DNA from: Chthoniobacterales bacterium
Lineage (GTDB): Bacteria; Verrucomicrobiota; Verrucomicrobiia; Chthoniobacterales; UBA6821
Direction of reading: 5' to 3'
Length of the DNA: 5,964 bases
NCBI GenBank assembly: GCA_021733705.1
Contig: JAIPKF010000097.1
Span: forward strand, 1 to 5,964
Part shown: piece after piece, positions 1 to 5,406 of the stretch
Numbering within the stretch: the stretch's first letter is position 1
Layout: the number at the start of each line of letters is the position of its first letter
Made by a program: the position numbers and the translations under genes
The notes under the pieces: generated by a model
The model's input: the letters and a program-made list of their open reading frames with translations, nothing else
Database searches by the model: none
What the model was told of the DNA's origin: nothing

Positions 1-831
1 ATCTGGTGTTGAACTCTTTGAAGTATTTTTTGAGACAGATGCTTGTGCTGTCGATTTAGCATAAAAACTAGGAGCTATTTTATTAAAGGTATTAATACTT
101 TGTTCGCTAACAACGTTACTCGAAGCGGTATTAGTGGAAATACTTTGAGAAGGTGATTCTAGGGAGGTTAATTTTTTACCCGTCGCTGTACTCTCTACAT
201 TCCCTTTTACAGGAGAAGAAGTACCTGAATTACTCGAACTAGAAAAAATGCTCTCTAATGGAGTCGCTTCAGCTGGCTCTTCATCAAGAGTACTAGATGG
301 TTCTGGAAGTGCAGGAGCTGAGTTTTCATTCGTAAGAGTACTGTGCTGAGCTGTACCTCGTACCTTAGCCTGCACTTTTAAGGTCATAGTACTGGAGTTG
401 CTAGCAAGAGATTTTGAAATATAATCAGTAGCTTGTTTTGAAATAGTACCACTACCAGCTAAAGACTGACTGCTCCCTGCTTGCTGAAATTGCGCATTTA
501 TTGCTCCTTCTGCAGTCGCTCCACCTTGGCTATCACTTATTGCACCTGATTGTTCATTAGTGGAGCTGGTATTTGAGTTATTTGTGACTATTGATGTATT
601 ACCATCTGAATCTGAATCACTTTGAGTATTGGATGTATTAAAAGATGCACTATTATTATTGTCGTTGTTAGTCTCTACGGTTTTAGAAGTAGAAAAATCT
701 TGGCTATTTTTATTACCAATATTATTTCCTTGAGTTCCGTTACCTGTCGCTGATCCTTGAGATTGAAATTGTTGAGATGGCTGTGGGGATTGAGGTTGCA
801 GTGCTGAGTTAGAAGATGGTATTGAACCCAT
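1..831 (-). CDS. copB: CopB/YopB-like T3SS translocator, N-terminal part (cut by window edge)
   Basis: The frame is open from the ATG at 831 to the first base of the window, giving 277 codons without a stop; an in-frame TAA lies 24 bases upstream of the ATG. The visible part is very rich in Ser, Asn, Thr and Gln, looks disordered and has no signal peptide, as expected of the secreted N-terminus of a T3SS translocator. Residues 173-178 read PALPEP, an exact match to the PxLxxP motif by which IpaB, YopD and chlamydial CopB bind their class II chaperones. The gene follows an LcrH/SycD-like chaperone by 38 bp, the usual chaperone-translocator arrangement. From memory, chlamydial CopB has a similar PGLPKP segment in a comparable region. 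The transmembrane hairpin that would prove a translocator lies outside the window. The alternative is another secreted substrate of the same chaperone. Confidence 0.62.
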   Translation of the reverse strand, partial: MGSIPSSNSALQPQSPQPSQQFQSQGSATGNGTQGNNIGNKNSQDFSTSKTVETNNDNNNSASFNTSNTQSDSDSDGNTSIVTNNSNTSSTNEQSGAISDSQGGATAEGAINAQFQQAGSSQSLAGSGTISKQATDYISKSLASNSSTMTLKVQAKVRGTAQHSTLTNENSAPALPEPSSTLDEEPAEATPLESIFSSSSNSGTSSPVKGNVESTATGKKLTSLESPSQSISTNTASSNVVSEQSINTFNKIAPSFYAKSTAQASVSKNTSKSSTPD

Positions 832-847
832 AATAGTAGAATAGTAG
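832..847 (-). repeat. two tandem copies of an 8-bp unit abutting the copB-like start codon
   Basis: On the coding strand the unit CTACTATT occurs twice back to back and ends directly at the ATG at 831. It occupies the place where a ribosome binding site would sit, and no purine-rich Shine-Dalgarno sequence is present. Changes in copy number would alter the leader but not the reading frame. Two copies could also be chance. Confidence 0.5.
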
Positions 848-869
848 AAAATTAAAGATTATTGATTAA

Positions 870-1400
870 TTATGAAATCGTTTTGCTTTCTTGAATAATT
901 TTATGAAGTATATCTCTTAAGGACTCAGCTCTTTTTCTAATATCCTCATATTCTTTTTTCTTGGAACATCTTAGAATAACAGTTTCTAAACATCTTAGTG
1001 CTTCCGGATAATTTTTTAATGCAAGATGACAGTCAAATGCATGAAGAATTGGTACAGGGTCAAATTTATCGAGTCTCGCTGCGATTACATAAGCCAGAAT
1101 AGCCTTATCGTATTTCTTTAACATTTCTGCAGAACCAGCAGCTCCCAACCATGATTTCTTATCAGTATAGTTATATAATGTAATTATTTGAAAAATCTTT
1201 CCTGCTTCTTGGTATTTTTCTGCAGAATAAAGGTTATAAGCAGCAGCGTAGAGGTTTTCCATCTTCTGCTTTGATATTCCGCATACTTTATAAAGTGGAG
1301 TTCCATTTTTAAAAACGGAGTAGACTTTATCAGCAATGAGTTTTTCTTGAGCAGAGTTAAGGGGTATGGTTTTTTTTGGTTTTTTGGATATGTTGTTCAT
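870..1400 (-). CDS. lcrH: class II T3SS translocator chaperone (SycD/LcrH/SicA/IpgC type)
   Basis: This 176-residue protein should act in the cytoplasm, holding translocators such as the CopB-like product of the next gene until they are secreted. A basic N-terminus (residues 1-20) precedes the family's opening helix (about 21-47), which ends in a VCGISKQKMENLY stretch matching the 'GI...M..LY' signature of SicA and IpgC. Three TPR-like repeats follow (about 48-81, 82-115, 116-149), with characteristic 'YAAAYNLY...EAGKIF' and 'YPEALRCLE' patterns, then a charged C-terminal helix. Length fits the family (about 150-230). The ATG at 1400 lies 17 bp after the preceding stop, with only AT-rich sequence and no clear Shine-Dalgarno. 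The start codon is followed by A6 and A8 runs in the KKPKKT codons. Function is assigned from family pattern and context; confidence is high. Confidence 0.88.
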   Translation of the reverse strand: MNNISKKPKKTIPLNSAQEKLIADKVYSVFKNGTPLYKVCGISKQKMENLYAAAYNLYSAEKYQEAGKIFQIITLYNYTDKKSWLGAAGSAEMLKKYDKAILAYVIAARLDKFDPVPILHAFDCHLALKNYPEALRCLETVILRCSKKKEYEDIRKRAESLRDILHKIIQESKTIS

Positions 1401-1417
1401 ATTATAAAATTTTAAAC

Positions 1418-2587
1418 TTATGCCATGTTGGTTATAATAGATTGAGTTGCTGAAGCTAAGGAGCCAATGATTTGACCTGCTAACGAAACCTGACTTTGAA
1501 GAGTTGTTACTGCGTTATTTAAGAATGTTTGGGAATTTGATAAATAATTATTTTGTACAGTAATAATAGACTGAATATCTTGAACTGCTGTTGAAGAATT
1601 TGTAATGATAGAACTATTATAGGTGTTATAGAGATATGAATTGACGTAAGTACTAAACGAATAATTTGGAAAATCAGTGAGTTGACTTCCAGTCCAACCA
1701 GTTCCAGGCAAACTTTGCCAAGCCCATGAAAACGTTGTAACGGTAATTATTCCTGATCCTGCACCTGAACCGTTACCAGTATTGGAAACGCTGTTGAGTG
1801 CAGCTGTGAGATTATCAATATTAATTTGATAAGAAAGTGATTGGCTATAATAGGTACTTACTTGTTCATTATTATAAATGATAACAGAATTCGTGGTAAT
1901 AAGAAGCCCTGTATATACATTACTACCAAGCATATTCACAAAAGTAGAACTCCCTGTGAAATAGCCACCCCCAGAATCCTGAATAGTTGAGGAATCAAAA
2001 ATGCTGTTTGCGTAACCAATTCGACCTGATGATTCAGTAGTAGAAGTTAATGATACCACTGTTTCTCCTTGAAACGAAAAATCTGTATCATAAGTATATA
2101 CAATAGTTCCATTGTAAAAAGTACCTTCAGAAAAAACATTTTCATAAGTTAATGTATAACTGGTGCTGGATTGATCAGAAAAATAGAGTGTTTGCAGTTC
2201 TGTTCCGAAACGATAGTTAAAAGTAACCGATTCTTCAATAACATCAGTAGCATAAATGGTGAGGTATGTTGAAAACTGAGTAAAGAGAGTGTTTACCGTT
2301 GAGTAAAACTGATAAGTAAAGTAATAATAAAAACCATCATAGGAATCCCCTAGAAAACTATCATACACACCTGTAGTAGATAAATCCTCAACTAAATTTG
2401 AACCTAAATAAATTGATTGAGTTATATTGGGGACAGTTAAGGAATTAAACGTAAAAGAATTATATATATTTGGATTGAAGTACGAGGGTTGCATCTGATG
2501 CGTTGTCGCAATGCTATAACTCGTAATGGGGTTCGTTCCTACGTAGTTACTTGGAATAGAGGTAGGATTGTAATATAAAGGTTCCAT
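1418..2587 (-). CDS. candidate needle-tip or needle-extension protein in the LcrV position (novel)
   Basis: I do not recognise this 389-residue protein as a known family. Residues 5-22 hold YYNP followed by GTNPIT, the same leader as in the needle subunit; a second YFNP occurs at 36-39. Residues about 85-285 are rich in Tyr, Thr, Ser and Phe, with alternating patterns typical of beta strands. A Gly/Ser/Asn-rich linker (268-279) and WAWQSLPGTGW (288-298) follow. Residues about 313-389 look like one long amphipathic helix ending SIITNMA, similar to the needle's AIIQNI end. There is no lysine or cysteine, only two arginines (126, 189) and about 23 acidic residues. No Sec signal peptide or membrane segment is seen. 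It sits between a small LcrG-sized gene and an LcrH-type chaperone, exactly where Yersinia has lcrV. The role as tip is inferred from position, leader and C-terminal helix; a secreted effector or filament protein is possible. Confidence 0.55.
   Translation of the reverse strand: MEPLYYNPTSIPSNYVGTNPITSYSIATTHQMQPSYFNPNIYNSFTFNSLTVPNITQSIYLGSNLVEDLSTTGVYDSFLGDSYDGFYYYFTYQFYSTVNTLFTQFSTYLTIYATDVIEESVTFNYRFGTELQTLYFSDQSSTSYTLTYENVFSEGTFYNGTIVYTYDTDFSFQGETVVSLTSTTESSGRIGYANSIFDSSTIQDSGGGYFTGSSTFVNMLGSNVYTGLLITTNSVIIYNNEQVSTYYSQSLSYQINIDNLTAALNSVSNTGNGSGAGSGIITVTTFSWAWQSLPGTGWTGSQLTDFPNYSFSTYVNSYLYNTYNSSIITNSSTAVQDIQSIITVQNNYLSNSQTFLNNAVTTLQSQVSLAGQIIGSLASATQSIITNMA
2522..2575 (-). other. YYNP-GTNP leader segment shared with the needle gene
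   Basis: Residues 5-22 of the tip-position protein contain YYNP, eight residues, then GTNPIT. The needle subunit has YYNP, seven residues, then GTNPLT (positions 4565-4615). The DNA is also similar around both motifs, for example GGATTGTAATATA here against GGATTGTAGTATA there on the plus strand. This suggests a duplicated 5' end, which probably acts as secretion signal or chaperone-binding site. Confidence 0.6.
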
Positions 2588-2593
2588 GAGGGA

Positions 2594-2902
2594 TTATACT
2601 TTCCTAATAAGGCGGGATGGAGGAATAGTACTAAAATGTGCAATACGTGGCTTCTCTAATGATTCTCTTTTTTTAGCAAAATTATGATGTGATTTTATAA
2701 CTTCAAGGTGGGCAGAAAAAAACATACCTTTAGCTCCTTCTGTCTTTTTTGCAATTTCAATCCAATCATCCAATGTATAAGGGGTCGATTTTACAATATT
2801 GTCTAATTCTTCCCAAATTGAAAATGATCGAGCAAAAAGTTCCTGAGTGCGGTTTGCACGACGCTTTGATTCTAAAATAAAAGCTTTAATTTGTTCTTGC
2901 AT
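2594..2902 (-). CDS. small basic helical protein in the LcrG position; possible tip-protein chaperone
   Basis: This 102-residue protein is not recognised with confidence. It is predicted helical from residue 1 to about 82, rich in Lys, Arg and Glu, with no signal peptide or membrane segment, so it is probably cytoplasmic. The tail, residues 77-102 (KKRESLEKPRI... ending SRLIRKV), is basic and proline-containing, loosely like the end of LcrG. Size (LcrG is about 95 residues) and place, six bases before the tip-position gene, fit an LcrG-type chaperone of that protein. The charge is complementary: this protein is basic and the 389-residue partner is strongly acidic. Its 3' end contains the ribosome binding site of the next gene, so translation is probably coupled. 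Function is inferred from position only. Confidence 0.6.
   Translation of the reverse strand: MQEQIKAFILESKRRANRTQELFARSFSIWEELDNIVKSTPYTLDDWIEIAKKTEGAKGMFFSAHLEVIKSHHNFAKKRESLEKPRIAHFSTIPPSRLIRKV
2599..2605 (-). promoter_or_regulatory. Shine-Dalgarno site for the tip-position gene
   Basis: AGGAAAG on the minus strand lies 11 bases before the ATG at 2587, inside the last codons of the preceding gene. It is the only reasonable Shine-Dalgarno match seen in front of a start in this cluster. Spacing is slightly long. Confidence 0.4.
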
Positions 2903-2944
2903 AAATAAACAATGAAATCAAAGGGGTGCAGATTGAATTTTCTA

Positions 2945-3487
2945 TTAAACTTGGTTATTAAACAAACTTTGAATTCCAGAGACAGCTTTGGAAGCTATTT
3001 GTCCATAGACGCTCCAATTGAGCGTTACTTCTATCATTTGTGCTTGAAGTTGAAACATAGCCAGGGGATCGCTAGGGCCGCCTTTTTTCTGAAGAAAATT
3101 ACCAGATTCAGTAAATAAATTAGAAAAATTAGTGTAGTTATCCGTACCTTTACTTTCTTCAATACCACTAGCTCCATTATGCGATCCATCGGATTTGTGA
3201 CCTTCTTGAAAGGCAGAAGAAGCTTCTGAATGATGGAGCTTCTGCTGGTCGAGGGTGTTCATCATCGCAGGTTGATAGCCGATATCTGGTGTGTTATTTC
3301 CAACAGAATAAAAAGCATCAACATCATCAGAGAGCCCCTGATTCTCAGAGGTTATATTCGTCTGATGAGCCATTGTGTGATCAATGGTCGTAGAATTCGA
3401 TGGATTATTAATATTAGCAGCATTAGCTGCAGAAGCATGAGGGTCTACTGCAGGTAAAGTAACTCCTAGAGGTAGAGCAGCAGTCAT
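2945..3487 (-). CDS. sctI: T3SS inner rod protein (SctI/YscI-like) with long N-terminal extension
   Basis: The C-terminal 42 residues (139-180) match the inner rod family pattern: SDPLAMFQLQ, then a helix with few charges and a closing SKAVSGIQSLFNNQ. Compare YscI and PrgJ, where 'DP..l...Q.....' is followed by 'l.+K....v.tLl'. The rod polymerises inside the basal body and connects it to the needle. Family members are usually about 80-115 residues; here some 80-100 extra residues at the N-terminus are low-complexity and rich in Asn, Ser, His and Asp. The ATG at 3487 is the first in frame after the preceding gene, 24 bp downstream of its stop, with no clear Shine-Dalgarno. The place downstream of needle and needle chaperone equals that of yscI. 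In residues 121-148 it resembles the preceding 101-residue protein. The rod call rests on the C-terminal motif and synteny. Confidence 0.68.
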   Translation of the reverse strand: MTAALPLGVTLPAVDPHASAANAANINNPSNSTTIDHTMAHQTNITSENQGLSDDVDAFYSVGNNTPDIGYQPAMMNTLDQQKLHHSEASSAFQEGHKSDGSHNGASGIEESKGTDNYTNFSNLFTESGNFLQKKGGPSDPLAMFQLQAQMIEVTLNWSVYGQIASKAVSGIQSLFNNQV

Positions 3488-3511
3488 GGTTTTCTGAAAT
3501 GAAATTGAAAA

Positions 3512-3817
3512 TTAGCTATGACGATGATTCGATTTCGATTTAGCAGGTTCATTCATCCCATCATAGATCTCTTTCATCTTCTGAACATGATTCATCGAAT
3601 GAGAGTGTTCAAGTTGGAACATCGATAGAGAGAATTGCTTTTGATTAGATTCATTCCATCCGCTCTTTTCTACATTTTGTGACTCATCAAGTGATTTTTC
3701 AAAATCTTCTTGATCAGCTTTTGATACATGAGAGGAAGAGGAATAGGGCGTTATTCCTTGCGTTGATGCAGGTGTTTGTTTGATTTGTCCAGCGTGGTTT
3801 GAGGATGCAATGCTCAT
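3512..3817 (-). CDS. small protein in the YscH position, rod-like second half
   Basis: This 101-residue protein is not firmly assigned. The first 35 residues are Ser/Gln/Thr-rich, like a T3SS secretion signal. VSKADQEDFEKSLDE (31-45) resembles the 'V..aD...Fe..L' opening seen in some rod proteins. Residues 39-70 (F, then ES.N, then MFQLE) parallel residues 121-148 of the SctI-like protein (F, then ES.N, then MFQLQ), and each has about 31-32 residues left after that point. The extreme C-terminus is basic and His-rich (SKSNHRHS). The start overlaps the stop of the needle chaperone gene by an ATGA, so translation is probably coupled. It could be a diverged or duplicated rod, an early-secreted substrate like YscH/YopR, or a rod assembly factor; I cannot decide between them. 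Confidence 0.6.
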   Translation of the reverse strand: MSIASSNHAGQIKQTPASTQGITPYSSSSHVSKADQEDFEKSLDESQNVEKSGWNESNQKQFSLSMFQLEHSHSMNHVQKMKEIYDGMNEPAKSKSNHRHS

Positions 3818-4263
3818 GGTACTGTCGTTAGTAGTGTTTGAAAAAAACCGTATGCAGCGGTATTGTCTTGAAGAGAGTCTTTATTGGTATTAAAAAGTTC
3901 ATCACGTTCTTGAGGTTTGTTTTCTAAATGAAAAGCCAATCCGCGCAAAGCGATTCCATAGTCTTTGAGTTTTGAGGAGAGGACGACTTTGTTTTTTAAA
4001 AGATCATGAGCATCGGCAAATTGTCCCCCCATAATTTTACAGTAAGCAAGTCCGACTCGAGGATATGCTTCTTCAGGTTCAGCAAGCATGAGCTGTCCAA
4101 ACAAGGCATGCCCTTCCCATGGAAGGAAATTTGAAGAAGCAGTAAAGCCAAGTTCCATGAACATCTGTCGATCACTCTTAAACAGCAATTCCTGAAGCTC
4201 ATCACGATGCTTCTCCTCATTAATGGAGAGTTTTTTTTCTTTGGGAGAATTGTGAGTACTCAT
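3814..4263 (-). CDS. sctG: needle-subunit chaperone, TPR-like (SctG/YscG/CdsG type)
   Basis: This 149-residue protein is predicted cytoplasmic and helical. AEPEEAYPRVGLAYCKIMGGQ...AHDLL (about 61-89) is a TPR-like repeat, and KDYGIALRGLAFHLENKPQERDELF (about 100-124) looks like a second. YscG, PscG and chlamydial CdsG are small TPR-fold proteins that bind needle monomers, with SctE as partner, and prevent premature polymerisation. The gene follows the needle gene by 55 bp, the same order as yscF-yscG and cdsF-cdsG; CdsG is of similar size. No SctE-type partner gene is seen in the window. The 55-bp gap is AT-rich with no convincing terminator or Shine-Dalgarno. A run of A8 lies in codons 8-11. 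The assignment relies mostly on synteny plus the TPR pattern. Confidence 0.7.
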   Translation of the reverse strand: MSTHNSPKEKKLSINEEKHRDELQELLFKSDRQMFMELGFTASSNFLPWEGHALFGQLMLAEPEEAYPRVGLAYCKIMGGQFADAHDLLKNKVVLSSKLKDYGIALRGLAFHLENKPQERDELFNTNKDSLQDNTAAYGFFQTLLTTVP

Positions 4264-4318
4264 AAAATCTGATTAGAATATCTCCGACCTACTTGGTTTT
4301 TATTAAATTTATTCAATT

Positions 4319-4642
4319 TTAAATATTTTGAATAATAGCTTTAAGGAGCGTTTCCCATGATGCATACATAGCTGAGGTAGATTGTACCGCATTTTCATAC
4401 TCACTCATGAGGAGCTGTACTTGTAAGAGAGCAGCAGGATTGCTGGCATCAATATTTAACAAGGAAGCTTGAAGTCCAGTAAACGTCGATGCAATTTGAG
4501 GGAAAAGAGCGGCTCCAATAAAATTGAGGTTAAATCCATAGGTTGCAACTGGAGAAATTGTTCCGGTAAGAGGATTCGTGCCTGTGAGTGAGTAGGAGGT
4601 GTTTGGATTGTAGTATACCGGATTGGTGGGTAAATTGGCCAT
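4319..4642 (-). CDS. sctF: T3SS needle subunit SctF (YscF/PrgI/MxiH/CdsF family) with N-terminal extension
   Basis: Residues about 50-107 fit the needle family: a first helix (IASTFTGLQASLLN), the turn D-A-S-N-P-A at 65-70 (compare PSDPALL in PrgI, PDNPALL in YscF), then ALLQVQLLMSEYENAV and the C-terminal KAIIQNI, almost identical to the AAIIQNF end of PrgI and MxiH. Subunits polymerise helically into the hollow extracellular needle. Usual length is 80-85; this one has 107, the excess being a Tyr/Asn/Pro/Thr-rich N-terminus with YYNP and GTNPLT (10-26), which is shared with the 389-residue protein of this cluster. It has a single lysine (101), no arginine and no cysteine. The ATG at 4642 is preceded by no Shine-Dalgarno. 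It is the first gene after a roughly 100-bp intergenic gap, so it is probably the head of the needle-to-translocator operon. Confidence 0.85.
   Translation of the reverse strand: MANLPTNPVYYNPNTSYSLTGTNPLTGTISPVATYGFNLNFIGAALFPQIASTFTGLQASLLNIDASNPAALLQVQLLMSEYENAVQSTSAMYASWETLLKAIIQNI
4565..4615 (-). other. YYNP-GTNP leader segment of the needle gene
   Basis: Residues 10-26 of the needle subunit; counterpart of the segment at 2522-2575 in the tip-position gene, similar at both protein and DNA level. It lies outside the conserved needle domain, so it is probably an export or chaperone signal, or a lumen/outer-surface decoration. Confidence 0.6.
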
Positions 4643-4670
4643 AGTAGTTGATAGGGATGAAATCAGCTTT

Positions 4671-4700
4671 TAGTTAGCATGAACTTGGTTTTAAATCCAA
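4671..4700 (-). promoter_or_regulatory. sctF: candidate sigma-70-type promoter for the needle operon (proximal)
   Basis: On the minus strand TTGGAT (4700-4695) and TAACTA (4676-4671) are separated by 18 bp, placing transcription start about 20-25 bases before the needle ATG. The match is weak and such boxes arise easily in AT-rich DNA. The roughly 100-bp gap is the longest non-coding stretch of the window. Confidence 0.22.
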
Positions 4701-4714
4701 TGATTGGTTTAGAA

Positions 4715-4744
4715 ATACTACTGTATCGAATTAGTCTTATGCAA
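4715..4744 (-). promoter_or_regulatory. sctF: alternative promoter candidate for the needle operon (distal)
   Basis: TTGCAT (4744-4739) and TAGTAT (4720-4715) are 18 bp apart on the minus strand, just after the stop of the glycosyltransferase gene. It competes with the proximal candidate; at most one need be real. Confidence 0.2.
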
Positions 4745-4745
4745 A

Positions 4746-5357
4746 TTAAGGTTGTGAAAAAAAATTGTCGAGAAATTTTTTTCTCTCTTCGTTGCTTTTA
4801 CAAGTGAGATGGCAGAGAAAGTCTCCCTTTTGCCACGGCTCTACTGCGAAAGGATGAAGCTCGTTGGGAACAGCATTAAGAGCTCTTCTAGGAAGAATAT
4901 GTAGTAAGTTCCTATACTCACGAGCAGCTTCACGTAGTCCATTTTGGTCCCAGAGGGGGCAATTCGCCCAATGTGTTTTTCGGGATGCAGCCTCCACGAG
5001 GGGTAATGCTTTTGGAGTTAAGATCATTCCTGCAGAGGAAAAATCGGTGACTGAAGCATCAATACCCCAATCTCTGGAAGCAGTAAGACCGTCAATATAG
5101 GGAATGTTCTCTAAGGAAATTTCTGGATTAGTGATGAAAGCATCGGCATCAATCCATAACAACCGATCGACTGTGGGTAATACATCGATTAGAAGAGCAA
5201 GTTTTCCCCAGGCAGGATGTTCATCGGGTTTTATTTCAAAAATATGGTCTTTGAATTCATAGCCGTGTTTGCGTGCATATTCTAATTTCGTTGGTGAAGT
5301 CATCTCCACGATATTGCGCATATTTTCGGTCCATGCAGTTAAAACAACAGTCTTCAT
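4746..5357 (-). CDS. DxD glycosyltransferase-like protein (GMA12/MNN10-type fold)
   Basis: This 203-residue protein should transfer a sugar from a nucleotide donor. The N-terminus MKTVVLTAW looks like the first beta strand of a GT-A fold. W50 with GKL (51-53) precedes LLWIDADAFITN (67-77), in which D70-A-D72 is the metal/nucleotide-binding DxD motif. SSAGMIL (107-113), CPLWDQNGL (133-141) and the late CHLTCKSNEERKKFLDNFF (182-200) follow the order seen in galactosyl/mannosyl transferases of the GMA12/MNN10 group. No signal peptide or membrane anchor is seen. It is shorter than many family members. Acceptor and donor are unknown. It occupies the place upstream of the needle gene where Chlamydia has cdsE, but is separated by about 100 bp, so it may not belong to the same operon. 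A secreted effector, envelope glycan enzyme, or modifier of T3SS proteins are all possible. Confidence 0.7.
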   Translation of the reverse strand: MKTVVLTAWTENMRNIVEMTSPTKLEYARKHGYEFKDHIFEIKPDEHPAWGKLALLIDVLPTVDRLLWIDADAFITNPEISLENIPYIDGLTASRDWGIDASVTDFSSAGMILTPKALPLVEAASRKTHWANCPLWDQNGLREAAREYRNLLHILPRRALNAVPNELHPFAVEPWQKGDFLCHLTCKSNEERKKFLDNFFSQP

Positions 5358-5377
5358 TTTTAGTGATCGTAATTATT

Positions 5378-5406
5378 TTTATAGAGCGCCATTACAGTGG
5401 GTTCAA
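5378..5406 (-). promoter_or_regulatory. candidate promoter for the glycosyltransferase gene
   Basis: TTGAAC (5406-5401) and TATAAA (5383-5378) lie on the minus strand with a 17-bp spacer, four of six and five of six consensus matches. Transcription would start about 13-15 bases before the ATG at 5357. The -35 box lies inside the end of the upstream gene. It is the best sigma-70-like match noticed in the window, but untested. Confidence 0.3.

Noticed and set aside
1418..2587. autotransporter, Pmp or Sec-exported surface protein
   Set aside because: Beta-rich and Ser/Thr-rich, but no signal peptide, no FxxN/GGAI repeats, no terminal barrel, and it lies inside a T3SS cluster.
2912..3118. 68-codon plus-strand open frame
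   Set aside because: Lies antisense within the rod gene and its 5' gap, with no recognisable domain; the rod frame has the family motif.
3230..3457. 75-codon plus-strand open frame
   Set aside because: Antisense to the low-complexity part of the rod gene; Ile/Arg-rich composition is that of a shadow frame.
3996..4220. 74-codon minus-strand frame
   Set aside because: Alternative frame inside the SctG-like gene; that gene has a TPR pattern and coupled context.
4264..4318. possible terminator or attenuator between needle and chaperone genes
   Set aside because: AT-rich with a short TAAATTTA palindrome, but no GC stem or clean T-tract hairpin on the transcribed strand.
4864..5100. 78-codon plus-strand open frame
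   Set aside because: Antisense to the glycosyltransferase gene, which shows clear motifs.
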